The notes: generated by a model not told the origin, from the letters alone. Positions 11,773-20,991 are shown, counted from the stretch's first letter. The stretch: DNA of 64,000 bases from Kitasatospora papulosa (GCF_000717245.1 NZ_JNYQ01000006.1:124001-188000); one strand, 5' to 3'. Numbers and translations are program-made.

Positions 11773-13146
11773 GTGGAGCCCGACCTCTTTACCGCAGCAG
11801 CCGAAGACCGCCAGGAGAAGGACCCGTCCAGCAGCCCCCTCGCTGTCCGGATGCGTCCCCGCACCCTGGACGAGGTCGTCGGCCAGCAGCATCTGCTCAA
11901 GCCGGGCTCCCCGCTCCGCCGCCTCGTCGGTGAGGGCGGCGGAGGACCCGCCGGACCGTCGTCGGTGATCCTCTGGGGCCCGCCCGGCACCGGGAAGACG
12001 ACCCTCGCGTACGTGGTCAGCAAGGCCACCAACAAGCGCTTCGTGGAGCTCTCCGCGATCACCGCGGGCGTCAAGGAGGTCCGGGCGGTCATCGAGGGCG
12101 CGCGCCGCGCCACCGGCGGCTTCGGCAAGGAGACCGTCCTCTTCCTCGACGAGATCCACCGGTTCTCCAAGGCCCAGCAGGACTCGCTGCTGCCGGCCGT
12201 GGAGAACCGCTGGGTCACGCTCATCGCGGCCACCACGGAGAATCCGTACTTCTCGATCATCTCCCCCCTGCTGTCGCGCTCCCTGCTGCTCACGCTGGAG
12301 CCCCTCGGCGACGACGACCTGCGGGCCCTGCTGCGCCGGGCCGTGACCGACGAGCGGGGGCTGGCCGGAGCCGTCACCCTTCCCGAGGACGCCGAGGCGC
12401 ACCTGCTGCGGATCGCGGGGGGAGACGCCCGGCGGGTGCTGACCGCGCTCGAGGCCGCCGCGGGGGCGGCACTCTCCAAGCACGAGGACGAGATCACGCT
12501 GGAGACGCTCGAGGAGACCGTCGACCGCGCCGCCGTGAAGTACGACCGTGACGGCGACCAGCACTACGACGTGGCGAGCGCCCTGATCAAGTCGATCCGC
12601 GGATCCGACGTGGACGCCGCACTCCACTACCTGGCCCGGATGATCGAGGCGGGGGAGGACCCGCGCTTCATCGCGAGGCGGCTGATGATCTCCGCCAGCG
12701 AGGACATCGGGCTCGCCGACCCTACGGCGCTGCCCACAGCGGTGGCGGCGGCCCAGGCGGTCGCGATGATCGGCTTCCCCGAGGCGGCGCTCACCCTCAG
12801 CCATGCCACGATCGCGCTGGCGCTCGCCCCCAAGTCGAACGCGGCGACGCTGGCGATCTCCGCCGCGCAGGAGGACGTGCGCCGGGGACTGGCGGGCCCG
12901 GTCCCGGCCCACCTGCGCGACGGCCACTACAAGGGCGCCGCCAAGCTCGGCCACGCCCAGGGGTACGTCTACCCGCACGACGTCCCGGGCGGGATCGCCG
13001 CCCAGGAGTACGCCCCGGACGCCGTCCGCGGCAGGCGCTACTACGAACCCACCCGGTACGGCGCGGAGGCGCGCTACGCCGACGTGGCGGAGCGGGTCCG
13101 TGAGCGGCTGGGCCGCGGGGAGCCGAGCGGTCCCGCGGCCTCGTGA
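11773..13146 (+). CDS. rarA: Replication-associated recombination protein A (MgsA/RarA AAA+ ATPase)
   Basis: A 457-residue AAA+ ATPase related to clamp-loader and RuvB proteins, acting at stalled replication forks. Walker A is GPPGTGKTT at 69-77, Walker B FLDEIHRF near 123-130, sensor 1 in AATTENPYFSI, and the C-terminal RarA-specific tetramerisation domain includes GSDVDAALHYLARMIEAGEDPRFIARRL in part. GTG start. It starts 44 bases after the VKOR gene. Confidence 0.94.
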   Translation: MEPDLFTAAAEDRQEKDPSSSPLAVRMRPRTLDEVVGQQHLLKPGSPLRRLVGEGGGGPAGPSSVILWGPPGTGKTTLAYVVSKATNKRFVELSAITAGVKEVRAVIEGARRATGGFGKETVLFLDEIHRFSKAQQDSLLPAVENRWVTLIAATTENPYFSIISPLLSRSLLLTLEPLGDDDLRALLRRAVTDERGLAGAVTLPEDAEAHLLRIAGGDARRVLTALEAAAGAALSKHEDEITLETLEETVDRAAVKYDRDGDQHYDVASALIKSIRGSDVDAALHYLARMIEAGEDPRFIARRLMISASEDIGLADPTALPTAVAAAQAVAMIGFPEAALTLSHATIALALAPKSNAATLAISAAQEDVRRGLAGPVPAHLRDGHYKGAAKLGHAQGYVYPHDVPGGIAAQEYAPDAVRGRRYYEPTRYGAEARYADVAERVRERLGRGEPSGPAAS

Positions 13147-13156
13147 CGGCGGCCGC

Positions 13157-13990
13157 TCAGCAGGCCGCCGCCTCGAAGAGGATGTGCATCGCCCGGCGGA
13201 GCTCGCCGATGTCCCGTACGGGATCGGGGAATTCGAACCGGGCGTCGAAGCAGGCGTCGCCGTCCTCGACGAACCGCACCCGCAGGCCGAACCGGTCGAC
13301 GGAGACCGGGACGGCGTCGAGCCGGTGCTCGGCGCAGCCGCACTCGCCCCGGTCGCCCAGCAAGGCGGACAAGGAGGCCATCTGCTCGCGGTGCGCGGCG
13401 TGCAGATGCTGGAGCAGCTCGGCCTCGTGCGCGACCAGCGGGTCGGCGACGGCGTCCCGGAAGTCCTCCGGCTCCACCTCCTCGAAGCCCCACAGGTCGT
13501 CCACCGACGCCTCCCCGGTCTCCAGCCGGAGCATCGTCCGGCCGGGCTGTGCGAGCCCCGGCACGGCGGTGAGCCAGCCGGCGACCCTGGCGCGTCCGCG
13601 GATGCGGTGGGGGACGGAGACCGGAGCGACGTCGGTGATCTCCAGCACAGCGGTCAGCTCGTCGCCCTGGGCGCGCGTCGCGGCCCGTACGACCGGGGAA
13701 CCGGAGGGGAAGCCGAGGAACAGGTCCCCCTCGGGACCGATGCTCCTGCTGTCGGGCATCAGCTGGTCCGGGTGGATGACCGACAGCCCGGGTACGAGCA
13801 GCACCGCGGAGCAGGTACTCTGTACGAGAGTTCGTGTGCGCTCGGCTGCTGACGGCATCCGAGTGTTTTCAAGCCCGCTGGGACGCGGCTGACCACGATC
13901 AGATCGGCCTTCCGTCGTTACGGCACCTTTGTGTGTGCCGTCGCTGTCTGTGCTGTCCGTGACGTGTGTGGTGTTCCCAGGGCGAGACAT
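13157..13990 (-). CDS. DUF2470 domain protein, likely iron-regulated
   Basis: A 277-residue soluble protein with a DUF2470 domain in its C-terminal half, a domain often found in haem-utilisation or haem-degrading split-barrel proteins. The ATG chosen has AAGGAG five bases upstream and begins 14 bases after an iron box; an internal ATG at 13858 matches the start of the conserved part (PSAAERTRTLVQ) but has no ribosome site. The first 44 residues are polar and poorly conserved. Cysteines are grouped in GECGCAEH and at the C-terminal Cys. Role in haem or iron metabolism is inferred from domain and operator, not shown. It faces rarA and diverges from rpsD. Confidence 0.8.
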   Translation of the reverse strand: MSRPGNTTHVTDSTDSDGTHKGAVTTEGRSDRGQPRPSGLENTRMPSAAERTRTLVQSTCSAVLLVPGLSVIHPDQLMPDSRSIGPEGDLFLGFPSGSPVVRAATRAQGDELTAVLEITDVAPVSVPHRIRGRARVAGWLTAVPGLAQPGRTMLRLETGEASVDDLWGFEEVEPEDFRDAVADPLVAHEAELLQHLHAAHREQMASLSALLGDRGECGCAEHRLDAVPVSVDRFGLRVRFVEDGDACFDARFEFPDPVRDIGELRRAMHILFEAAAC

Positions 13991-14004
13991 GCGATCTCCT
14001 TGAG

Positions 14005-14023
14005 TAAGGTAAGCCTAACCTAA
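14005..14023 (-). promoter_or_regulatory. Iron box (DmdR/IdeR-type operator)
   Basis: Read leftward the site is TTAGGTTAGGCTTACCTTA, which differs at two positions from the actinobacterial iron-box consensus TTAGGTTAGGCTCACCTAA as I recall it. The TAGGCT inside it would serve as the -10 hexamer of the DUF2470 gene, giving a leader of about 14 bases that holds AAGGAG. Iron-loaded DmdR1 would be expected to repress. The site also lies 24 bases before the rpsD start. Confidence 0.8.
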
Positions 14024-14046
14024 CCTACAACGGAGGTCTGGAGAAC

Positions 14047-14661
14047 GTGCCTAACCAGTCGCGTCCCAAGGTCAAGAAGTCGCGTGCCCTCGGCATCGCC
14101 CTGACGCCGAAGGCTGTCAAGTACTTCGAAGCCCGCCCCTACCCGCCGGGCGAGCACGGCCGTGGCCGCAAGCAGAACTCGGACTACAAGGTCCGTCTGC
14201 TCGAGAAGCAGCGTCTGCGTGCGCAGTACGACATCAGCGAGCGCCAGATGGCGCGCGCCTACGACCGCGCCCGTAAGGCCGAGGGCAAGACGGGCGAGGC
14301 GCTGGTCGTCGAGCTCGAGCGCCGTCTCGACGCCCTGGTCCTGCGTTCGGGCATCGCCCGCACCATCTACCAGGCCCGCCAGATGGTCGTCCACGGCCAC
14401 ATCGAGGTCAACGGTGGCAAGGTCGACAAGCCGTCCTTCCGCGTGCGCCCCGACGACGTCGTGCAGGTCCGCGAGCGCAGCCGCTCCAAGGTCCCCTTCC
14501 AGGTGGCCCGTGAGGGTGGTTACGACACCGACGGCGAGACCCCGCGCTACCTCCAGGTGAACCTGAAGGCCCTGGCCTTCCGCCTGGACCGTGACCCGAA
14601 CCGCAAGGAAATCCCGGTCATCTGCGACGAGCAGCTCGTCGTCGAGTACTACGCCCGCTGA
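14047..14661 (+). CDS. rpsD: 30S ribosomal protein S4
   Basis: Ribosomal protein S4, 204 residues, an early-assembly 16S rRNA binding protein. The family N-terminus with zinc-finger cysteines is absent; instead it opens NQSRPKVKKSRALGIALTPKAVKYFEARPYPPGEHG, the cysteine-free form expected in this group. The S4 RNA-binding domain covers ERRLDALVLRSGIARTIYQARQMVVHGHIEVNG. GTG start with GGAGG and a second GGAG upstream. Transcribed alone. The short upstream region is shared with the iron-box-controlled divergent gene. Confidence 0.96.
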   Translation: MPNQSRPKVKKSRALGIALTPKAVKYFEARPYPPGEHGRGRKQNSDYKVRLLEKQRLRAQYDISERQMARAYDRARKAEGKTGEALVVELERRLDALVLRSGIARTIYQARQMVVHGHIEVNGGKVDKPSFRVRPDDVVQVRERSRSKVPFQVAREGGYDTDGETPRYLQVNLKALAFRLDRDPNRKEIPVICDEQLVVEYYAR

Positions 14662-14675
14662 CGCAGGTGTAGCTC

Positions 14676-16859
14676 TCAGCCGAGCTCGGGCCCGCCCCTC
14701 CCTGGTGTACGGGAGGCGGCGGGCCTTCGCGTTTCCCCGGCCGCCCCGGTCCCGGATGATCCGGTTCTGGCGGCCCCGGCCCGGAGCGCCCGTGCCACCG
14801 CGGCCTGTGTGTCCAGCCGGCGGCCCGACTGCCGCTCCCCGTCGTACCGGGCGTCGCCGAGCTGCGCTCTGGCCCGTTCCTCGCACTCCGCCCGCGGTCT
14901 GCCGTAGTGGGCGGAGCCGAACAGCGGCAGGCCCACCGAGGGCCAGATCCGGTCGGCCGCCCCCTGCAGCACCGCGGCCTCTGCGGCGTCGCCCTCCGTC
15001 GCGGTGACGAGGGCCAGCAGTTCCAGGGACAGGACCGTGCCCAGCAGGTCGTGGAAGGCGTGCGTGATGGACAGCGACTCCGCGAGCATCCGGCGCGCCC
15101 GTCCGCCCAGCCCCGCCCGCAGGGCCGCGTAGCCCAGGACGTACAGCGCGTAGGCCAGGGTCCACCGCTCACCGTGGTCCTCGCAGATCTCCCGGACCTC
15201 GTCGCAGATCACCGTGGCCGCTTCCAGGTCGCCGCGGAAGGCCACGGCCATGCCCAGTTCGACCTGCGCCATCAGTACGTTGCTGTTCAGCTCGCCGATC
15301 TCCCGGTAGCGCCCCAGCGCCTCGCGCAGCAGGTCCTCGGCCCGGGCAGGGTCGTCCGTGACGATCGAGAGGCAGCCCGTGCGGTGCACGGCGTAGGCCA
15401 CGGCGGTGGCGTCCCCCGAGCGTTCTCCCTCCTCGCGGCACTCCTGCAGGGCCGACACCGCTCCCACCGGGTCCCCCTGCAGCACCGCGACGTATCCCAG
15501 GACCCACAGGGCCTTCAGCCGCGAGTGGTCGTAGGGGGACTCCTCCTCCAGGACGTGGTCCAGCCAGTGACGGCCCTCGGCGAGACGTCCGCAGCCCGCC
15601 CAGTAGAACCACAGGGTGCCCGCCAGGTACTGCGCGAGATGGACCTCCTCCGGGTTCTCCATCGAGCACTCCATCGCTCTGCGGAGATTGGGCAGTTCAC
15701 TGTCGATCCGCGCCGCGGCCTCCGCCTGCCTGGGGCCGAACCAGTCGAGTTCGCACCACGTCGCGAGGCCCAGGTACCAGTCACGGTGCCTGCGGCGCAG
15801 CCGATCGGCGTCCCCGGTCGCCCCCAGCCACTCGGCGCCGTACTCCCGCACCGTGTCCAGCAGCCGGTAGCGGCTGCCGGCGGCCGAGTCCTCGCGCATC
15901 ACCACGGACTGCGTCAGCAGTTCGTCGAGCACGTCGAGCACGGAGTCGGCGGGCAGGCCCGGACCGCTGCAGATGTACTCGACGGCCTCGAGGTCGAACT
16001 GCCCGGCGAACACCGAGAGCCGCGCCCACAGCAGCCGCTGCTCCGGAGCGCACAGCTCATGGCTCCAGCCGATGGCCGTACGGAGCGTCTGGTGCCGGGG
16101 GAGTGCGCTGGGGCTGCCACCGGTCAAGAGCCGGAAACGGTCGTCGAGGCGGTGCAGGACCTGCTCCGTCGTCAGAGCCCGCAGCCGTCCGGCGGCGAGC
16201 TCCAGGGCGAGCGGGATGCCGTCGAGGCGACGGCAGACTTCCCGCGCCGTCTCTCGTTCCCCGTCGGAAGGCCGGAAGCCCGGGCGCACCGCGGACGCGC
16301 GCCGGACGAAGAGTTCCAGGGCGTCGTCGTCCGTCATCGGCATCAGCGGGAAGGCGACTTCGCCGTCCACCCGCAGGGGCCTGCGGCCGGCCGCCAGCAC
16401 CCGGAGGCCGGGCGCCCGGCGCAGCAGTTCCCGCACGAGTGACGCGCACGGGCCGGCGAGATGCTCGAACCCGTCGATGACGAGCAGGAGCCGGCGCTCC
16501 GCACAGTGCTCGGCCAGCACCGCGCGAGGTGACCTGCTGGTGTGGTCGGTGAGCCCCAGTGCGTCGACCAGGGCGTGCACGAGAAGCCCTGGGTCGTGGA
16601 CGTCGGACAGCTCGGCGATCCATACGCCGTCGCAGTACCGTTTCTCCATCAGAGCGGCTGCCCGGGCGGTGACACGGCTCTTGCCGACACCGGCCACCCC
16701 CACCACGGTGACGAGTCTGGACTCGTCCAGCAGCGACTCGAGTTCGGCCAGTTCCGCGTCACGTCCCACGAAGGTGTTCAGCTCCGCCGGGAGATTGCCG
16801 CGTACGGGGGCGGGCTCCGTACCGTCGGGCGTGGGGCAGGGGAGCTGAGGGCGTCGCAT
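14676..16859 (-). CDS. AfsR-like STAND NTPase (NB-ARC plus helical repeats), no DNA-binding domain
   Basis: A 727-residue signal-transduction ATPase. After a short tail, GNLPAELNTFVGRDAELAEL opens the NTPase domain; the P-loop is GVAGVGKS at about 54-61 and Walker B is LLLVIDG at 124-130. The middle (GIPLALELAAGRLRALT) is the winged-helix part typical of AfsR/LuxR-LAL proteins, and the C-terminal half is TPR-like helical repeats. Relatives usually carry a SARP or LuxR DNA-binding domain; none is seen at either end, the C-terminus being a low-complexity Ala/Arg/Gly tail. The ATG lacks a clear ribosome site and could be leaderless; an upstream extension of 58 residues is possible but looks non-conserved. 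Ligand and partner unknown. Confidence 0.75.
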   Translation of the reverse strand: MRRPQLPCPTPDGTEPAPVRGNLPAELNTFVGRDAELAELESLLDESRLVTVVGVAGVGKSRVTARAAALMEKRYCDGVWIAELSDVHDPGLLVHALVDALGLTDHTSRSPRAVLAEHCAERRLLLVIDGFEHLAGPCASLVRELLRRAPGLRVLAAGRRPLRVDGEVAFPLMPMTDDDALELFVRRASAVRPGFRPSDGERETAREVCRRLDGIPLALELAAGRLRALTTEQVLHRLDDRFRLLTGGSPSALPRHQTLRTAIGWSHELCAPEQRLLWARLSVFAGQFDLEAVEYICSGPGLPADSVLDVLDELLTQSVVMREDSAAGSRYRLLDTVREYGAEWLGATGDADRLRRRHRDWYLGLATWCELDWFGPRQAEAAARIDSELPNLRRAMECSMENPEEVHLAQYLAGTLWFYWAGCGRLAEGRHWLDHVLEEESPYDHSRLKALWVLGYVAVLQGDPVGAVSALQECREEGERSGDATAVAYAVHRTGCLSIVTDDPARAEDLLREALGRYREIGELNSNVLMAQVELGMAVAFRGDLEAATVICDEVREICEDHGERWTLAYALYVLGYAALRAGLGGRARRMLAESLSITHAFHDLLGTVLSLELLALVTATEGDAAEAAVLQGAADRIWPSVGLPLFGSAHYGRPRAECEERARAQLGDARYDGERQSGRRLDTQAAVARALRAGAARTGSSGTGAAGETRRPAASRTPGRGGPELG
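14689..14725 (+). terminator. Terminator after rpsD
   Basis: A stem of about 14 bp (GGCCCGCCCCTCCC against GGGAGGCGGCGGGCC, one bulged base) 28 bases after the rpsD stop. It overlaps the 3' end of the leftward AfsR-like gene. Confidence 0.55.
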
Positions 16860-17086
16860 GAAACACGCAGAGTACTGGCACGCGAGCTCTCCGTACAATC
16901 TCCCCGCTTCCGCGGACCGTGGCCGCCCTCCCCTAATGCGGTACGGCGTGCGACGCCCGGCGCGATAGGCTCGGGGGGACGACGATCGGCAGAGGTGGCA
17001 GGAAGCGCCGGCCGGCCGGCGGCAGGCAGACACCGGCGGGGAGAGGGTCCCCGCCGATGCGGGCGACGAGCAGAGAGCGGTGCACT

Positions 17087-17536
17087 GTGTCCGGTGGAGA
17101 GGTGGCCGGCATCCTGGTGGCTGTCTTCTGGGCGATCCTGGTTTCCTTCCTCGCGGTGGTACTCGTGAGGCTGGCGCAGACGCTCAGGGCGACCACCGCG
17201 CTGGTGGCGGACGTGACGGAGCAGGCTGTCCCGCTGCTCGCCGACGCCTCCGCCACGCTGCGTTCCGCGCAGACACAGCTGGACAAGGTCGACGCCATCG
17301 CCAGTGACGTCCAGGAGGTCACCTCCAACGCCTCGGCGCTCTCCACCACCGTCGCGTCGACGTTCGGCGGCCCGCTGGTGAAGGTCGCGGCGTTCGGCTA
17401 CGGCGTGCGGCAGGCGATCGGCCGCCGTGCCACGCCCGCCCCGGAGCCCGCCCGCGCCGTGATCGTCGGCCGTACCGTGCCGTTGGCCCGCGTCAGGAAG
17501 CGGAACGGCCGAAGCTCCCGCGGACAGAAGGACTGA
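17087..17536 (+). CDS. DUF948 membrane-anchored protein
   Basis: A 149-residue protein with one N-terminal membrane helix (VAGILVAVFWAILVSFLAVV) followed by an amphipathic helical region rich in Ala, Thr and Asp that matches DUF948, and a basic tail. Function unknown; related Bacillus proteins are called general-stress proteins. The GTG (giving SGGEVAG) is preferred over an upstream ATG because the conserved part starts there. It lies directly upstream of the DUF6167 gene and alaS and is probably the first gene of that operon. Confidence 0.85.
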   Translation: MSGGEVAGILVAVFWAILVSFLAVVLVRLAQTLRATTALVADVTEQAVPLLADASATLRSAQTQLDKVDAIASDVQEVTSNASALSTTVASTFGGPLVKVAAFGYGVRQAIGRRATPAPEPARAVIVGRTVPLARVRKRNGRSSRGQKD

Positions 17537-17543
17537 CCCAGCG

Positions 17544-17840
17544 ATGTTCCGCCGTACGTTCTGGTTCACCGCCGGCGCAGCCGCCGGCGTCTGGGCCACC
17601 ACCAAGGTCAACCGCAAGATCCGGCAGCTGACCCCCGAGAGCCTCGCGGCGCAGGCCGCCGACAAGGCGATCGAGGCGGGCCACAAGCTCAAGGACTTCG
17701 CTCTCGACGTGCGTGAGGGCATGGTCAGGCGCGAAGCCGAACTGGGCGGGGCTCTCGGTATCGAAGCTCCTGCCGACCCCGGACTCGTCGCCCACCGCAC
17801 ACTCCCCTACAACTCGAACAACCGGAATGAGGACCACTGA
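17544..17840 (+). CDS. DUF6167 family small protein
   Basis: A 98-residue protein with a hydrophobic N-terminus (FRRTFWFTAGAAAGVWATTK), then a charged helical segment with SLAAQAADKAIEAG. This small family is confined to actinobacteria and is found next to alaS; no function is known. The gene begins seven bases after the DUF948 gene and its stop overlaps the alaS start (TGATG), so translation is coupled. Confidence 0.82.
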   Translation: MFRRTFWFTAGAAAGVWATTKVNRKIRQLTPESLAAQAADKAIEAGHKLKDFALDVREGMVRREAELGGALGIEAPADPGLVAHRTLPYNSNNRNEDH

Positions 17841-20509
17841 TGGAGTCGGCTGAAATTCGTCGCCGCTGGCTGAGCTTCTTCGAGGAGCGCGGTCACACCG
17901 TCGTGCCTTCGGCGTCGCTCATCGCGGACGACCCGACTCTGCTGCTGGTCCCCGCGGGCATGGTCCCCTTCAAGCCGTACTTCCTCGGCGAGGTCAAGCC
18001 GCCCGCCCCGCGCGTCACCAGCGTGCAGAAGTGCGTCCGCACGCCGGACATCGAAGAGGTCGGCAAGACCACCCGGCACGGCACGTTCTTCCAGATGTGC
18101 GGCAACTTCTCCTTCGGCGACTACTTCAAGGAAGGCGCCATCGAGTTCGCCTGGGCGGCGCTCACGAACTCCGTGGAGGAGGGCGGCTTCGGCCTCGACC
18201 CCGAGCGCCTGTGGATCACGGTCTACCTGGACGACGACGAGGCCGAGCAGATCTGGCGCGAGAAGATCGGTGTCCCCGCCGAGCGGATCCAGCGCCTGGG
18301 CAAGAAGGACAACTTCTGGTCCATGGGCGTCCCCGGGCCCTGCGGCCCCTGCTCCGAGATCAACTACGACCGCGGCCCCGAGTTCGGCGTCGAGGGTGGT
18401 CCGGCGGTCAACGACGAGCGCTACGTGGAGATCTGGAACCTCGTCTTCATGCAGTACGAGCGGGGCGCCGGCGACGGCAAGGAGGACTTCCCGATCCTCG
18501 GTGACCTGCCGTCGCAGAACATCGACACGGGGCTCGGCCTCGAGCGGCTCGCCATGATCCTGCAGGGCGTGCAGAACATGTACGAGACCGACACCCTGCG
18601 CGTCGTCATGGACAAGGCCACCGAGCTCACCGGTGTGCGCTACGGCGCCGACCAGGGTTCCGACGTCTCGCTGCGCGTCGTCGCCGACCACGTACGCACC
18701 TCTGTGATGCTCATCGGTGACGGCGTCACCCCCGGCAACGAGGGCCGCGGCTACGTCCTGCGCCGCATCATGCGCCGCGCCATCCGCAACATGCGGCTGA
18801 TGGGCGCCACCGGCCCGGTCGTCCGTGAGCTCGTCGACGTCGTCGTCGACACCATGGGGCAGCAGTACCCGGAGCTGATCACCGACCGCAAGCGCATCGA
18901 GACCGTCGCCCTGGCCGAGGAGGCCGCCTTCCTCAAGGCCCTCAAGGGCGGCACGAACATCCTCGACACCGCCGTCACCGAGACCAAGGCCGCCGGCGGC
19001 AAGGTCCTGGCCGGCGACAAGGCGTTCCTGCTGCACGACACCTGGGGCTTCCCGATCGACCTCACGCTCGAGATGGCCGCCGAACAGGGCCTCTCGGTCG
19101 ACGAGGACGGCTTCCGCCGCCTGATGAAGGAGCAGCGCGAGCGCGCCAAGGCCGACGCCAAGGCGAAGAAGACCGGTCACGCCGACCTGTCCGCCTACCG
19201 TGAGGTCGCCGACCGTTCGGGAGTCACGGAGTTCACCGGCTACGCCAGCATCGAGGGCGAGTCGAAGATCGTCGGTCTGCTCGTCGACGGCGTGCCCTCG
19301 CCCGCCGCCACGGAGGGCGACGAGGTCGAGGTCGTCCTCGACCGCACCCCGTTCTACGCCGAGGGCGGTGGACAGCTCGCCGACCAGGGCCGGATCAAGC
19401 TCGACAGCGGTGCCGTCATCCAGGTCCGGGACGTGCAGCAGCCGGTACCGGGCGTCTCCGTGCACAAGGGTTCGGTCCAGGTCGGCGAGGTGACGGTCGG
19501 CGCCTCCGCCTACGCCGCCATCGACAACACCCGTCGTCGTGCCATCGCCCGCGCCCACAGCGCCACGCACCTCACGCACCAGGCGCTGCGCGACGCCCTC
19601 GGCCCGACGGCCGCCCAGGCCGGTTCGGAGAACTCGCCGGGCCGGTTCCGGTTCGACTTCGGTTCGCCCGCCGCCGTGCCCGGCACGGTCCTCACCGACG
19701 TCGAGCAGAAGATCAACGAGGTCCTCTCGCGGGAACTCGACGTCCAGGCCGAAGTCATGTCCATCGACGACGCCAAGAAGCAGGGCGCCATCGCGGAGTT
19801 CGGCGAGAAGTACGGCGAGCGGGTCCGCGTCGTCACCATCGGCGACTTCTCCAAGGAGCTGTGCGGCGGCACGCACGTCGGCAACACCGCCCAGCTGGGC
19901 CTGGTGAAGCTGCTCGGCGAGTCCTCCATCGGCTCCGGTGTGCGACGCATCGAGGCCCTGGTCGGCGTGGACGCGTACAACTTCCTCGCCAAGGAGCACA
20001 CGGTCGTCGCCCAGCTCCAGGAGCTGCTCAAGGGCCGTCCCGAGGAGCTCCCCGAGAAGATCTCCGGCATGCTCGGCAAGCTGAAGGACGCCGAGAAGGA
20101 GATCGAGAAGTTCCGCGCGGAGAAGGTGCTCGCCGCCGCCGCCGGGCTCGTGGAGTCGGCCAAGGACGTACGCGGCGTCGCCCTCGTGACCGGGCAGGTG
20201 CCGGACGGCACCACGGCCGACGACCTGCGCAAGCTGGTCCTCGACGTGCGCGGACGCATCCAGGGTGGCCGGCCGGCCGTCGTGGCCCTGTTCACCACGG
20301 CCAACGGCCGCCCGCTGACGGTCATCGCCACCAACGAGGCGGCCCGCGAGCGTGGCCTCAAGGCCGGTGACCTGGTCCGCACCGCCGCCAAGACCCTCGG
20401 TGGCGGTGGCGGCGGCAAGCCGGACGTCGCCCAGGGCGGCGGGCAGAACCCGGACGCCATCGGTGACGCCGTCGCCGCTGTCGAACGCCTCGTCACCGAG
20501 ACGGCGTGA
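17840..20509 (+). CDS. alaS: Alanine--tRNA ligase
   Basis: Class II synthetase of 889 residues charging tRNA-Ala and clearing mischarged Ser/Gly. Catalytic motifs include VQKCVRTPDIEEVG, FFQMCGNFSFGDYFK and GLGLERLAMI; the editing/zinc site is in ARAHSATHLTHQALR and CGGTHVGNTAQ; the C-terminal DHHA1 oligomerisation domain ends with the Gly-rich GGGGGGKPDVAQGGG stretch. ATG overlaps the preceding stop, and ruvX follows with a GTGA overlap. No T-box-like leader is present. Confidence 0.97.
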   Translation: MESAEIRRRWLSFFEERGHTVVPSASLIADDPTLLLVPAGMVPFKPYFLGEVKPPAPRVTSVQKCVRTPDIEEVGKTTRHGTFFQMCGNFSFGDYFKEGAIEFAWAALTNSVEEGGFGLDPERLWITVYLDDDEAEQIWREKIGVPAERIQRLGKKDNFWSMGVPGPCGPCSEINYDRGPEFGVEGGPAVNDERYVEIWNLVFMQYERGAGDGKEDFPILGDLPSQNIDTGLGLERLAMILQGVQNMYETDTLRVVMDKATELTGVRYGADQGSDVSLRVVADHVRTSVMLIGDGVTPGNEGRGYVLRRIMRRAIRNMRLMGATGPVVRELVDVVVDTMGQQYPELITDRKRIETVALAEEAAFLKALKGGTNILDTAVTETKAAGGKVLAGDKAFLLHDTWGFPIDLTLEMAAEQGLSVDEDGFRRLMKEQRERAKADAKAKKTGHADLSAYREVADRSGVTEFTGYASIEGESKIVGLLVDGVPSPAATEGDEVEVVLDRTPFYAEGGGQLADQGRIKLDSGAVIQVRDVQQPVPGVSVHKGSVQVGEVTVGASAYAAIDNTRRRAIARAHSATHLTHQALRDALGPTAAQAGSENSPGRFRFDFGSPAAVPGTVLTDVEQKINEVLSRELDVQAEVMSIDDAKKQGAIAEFGEKYGERVRVVTIGDFSKELCGGTHVGNTAQLGLVKLLGESSIGSGVRRIEALVGVDAYNFLAKEHTVVAQLQELLKGRPEELPEKISGMLGKLKDAEKEIEKFRAEKVLAAAAGLVESAKDVRGVALVTGQVPDGTTADDLRKLVLDVRGRIQGGRPAVVALFTTANGRPLTVIATNEAARERGLKAGDLVRTAAKTLGGGGGGKPDVAQGGGQNPDAIGDAVAAVERLVTETA

Positions 20510-20991
20510 CGCCGGTCATGTCGCAGATGCGCCGAGGACGCCGACTCGCGATCGATGTCGGCGATGCCCGGATCGGGGTCGCCTCGTGCGACCCCGACGG
20601 GATCCTCGCCACGCCGGTGGAGACCGTGCCGGGACGCGACGTCCCGGCCGCCCACCGGCGGCTCGGCCAGATCGTCGAGGAGTACGAGCCGATCGAGGTC
20701 ATCGTCGGGCTGCCCCGCTCCCTCGGGGGCGGGGAGGGCCCGGCGGCCGCGAAGGTCCGCGCGTTCGCCCAGGTGTTCGCCCGTGCCGTCGCACCGATTC
20801 CTGTACGTCTCCTGGACGAGAGGATGACCACAGTGACGGCCACTCAAGGGCTGCGCGCTTCGGGCGTGAAGTCCAAGAAGGGCCGGTCTGTCATCGATCA
20901 GGCTGCCGCTGTGGTGATCCTTCAGAACGCTCTGGAGTCCGAACGGGCGTCAGGCAGCGCTCCGGGCGAGGGCGTCGAAGTGGTTGTCTGA
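20506..20991 (+). CDS. ruvX: Holliday junction resolvase-like YqgF/RuvX
   Basis: A 161-residue RNase H-fold protein. LAIDVGDARIGVASCDPDG carries the first catalytic Asp, IVGLPRSLGG the middle strand, and LLDERMTTVTA the later acidic residue, matching YqgF proteins involved in rRNA processing or junction resolution. The GTG overlaps the alaS stop; an ATG four codons later is an alternative start. The alaS-yqgF-mltG-aroE order is widely conserved. Confidence 0.92.
   Translation: MTPVMSQMRRGRRLAIDVGDARIGVASCDPDGILATPVETVPGRDVPAAHRRLGQIVEEYEPIEVIVGLPRSLGGGEGPAAAKVRAFAQVFARAVAPIPVRLLDERMTTVTATQGLRASGVKSKKGRSVIDQAAAVVILQNALESERASGSAPGEGVEVVV

Noticed and set aside
13157..13858. Shorter DUF2470 gene starting at the internal ATG
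   Set aside because: No ribosome site precedes 13858, while 13990 has AAGGAG and lies just downstream of the iron box.
17541..17840. T-box leader for alaS
   Set aside because: The upstream space is filled by the coupled DUF6167 gene and no T-box sequence (TGGNACCGCG type) is present.
17807..19999. Long minus-strand frame opposite alaS
   Set aside because: Antisense artefact; alaS is unambiguous.
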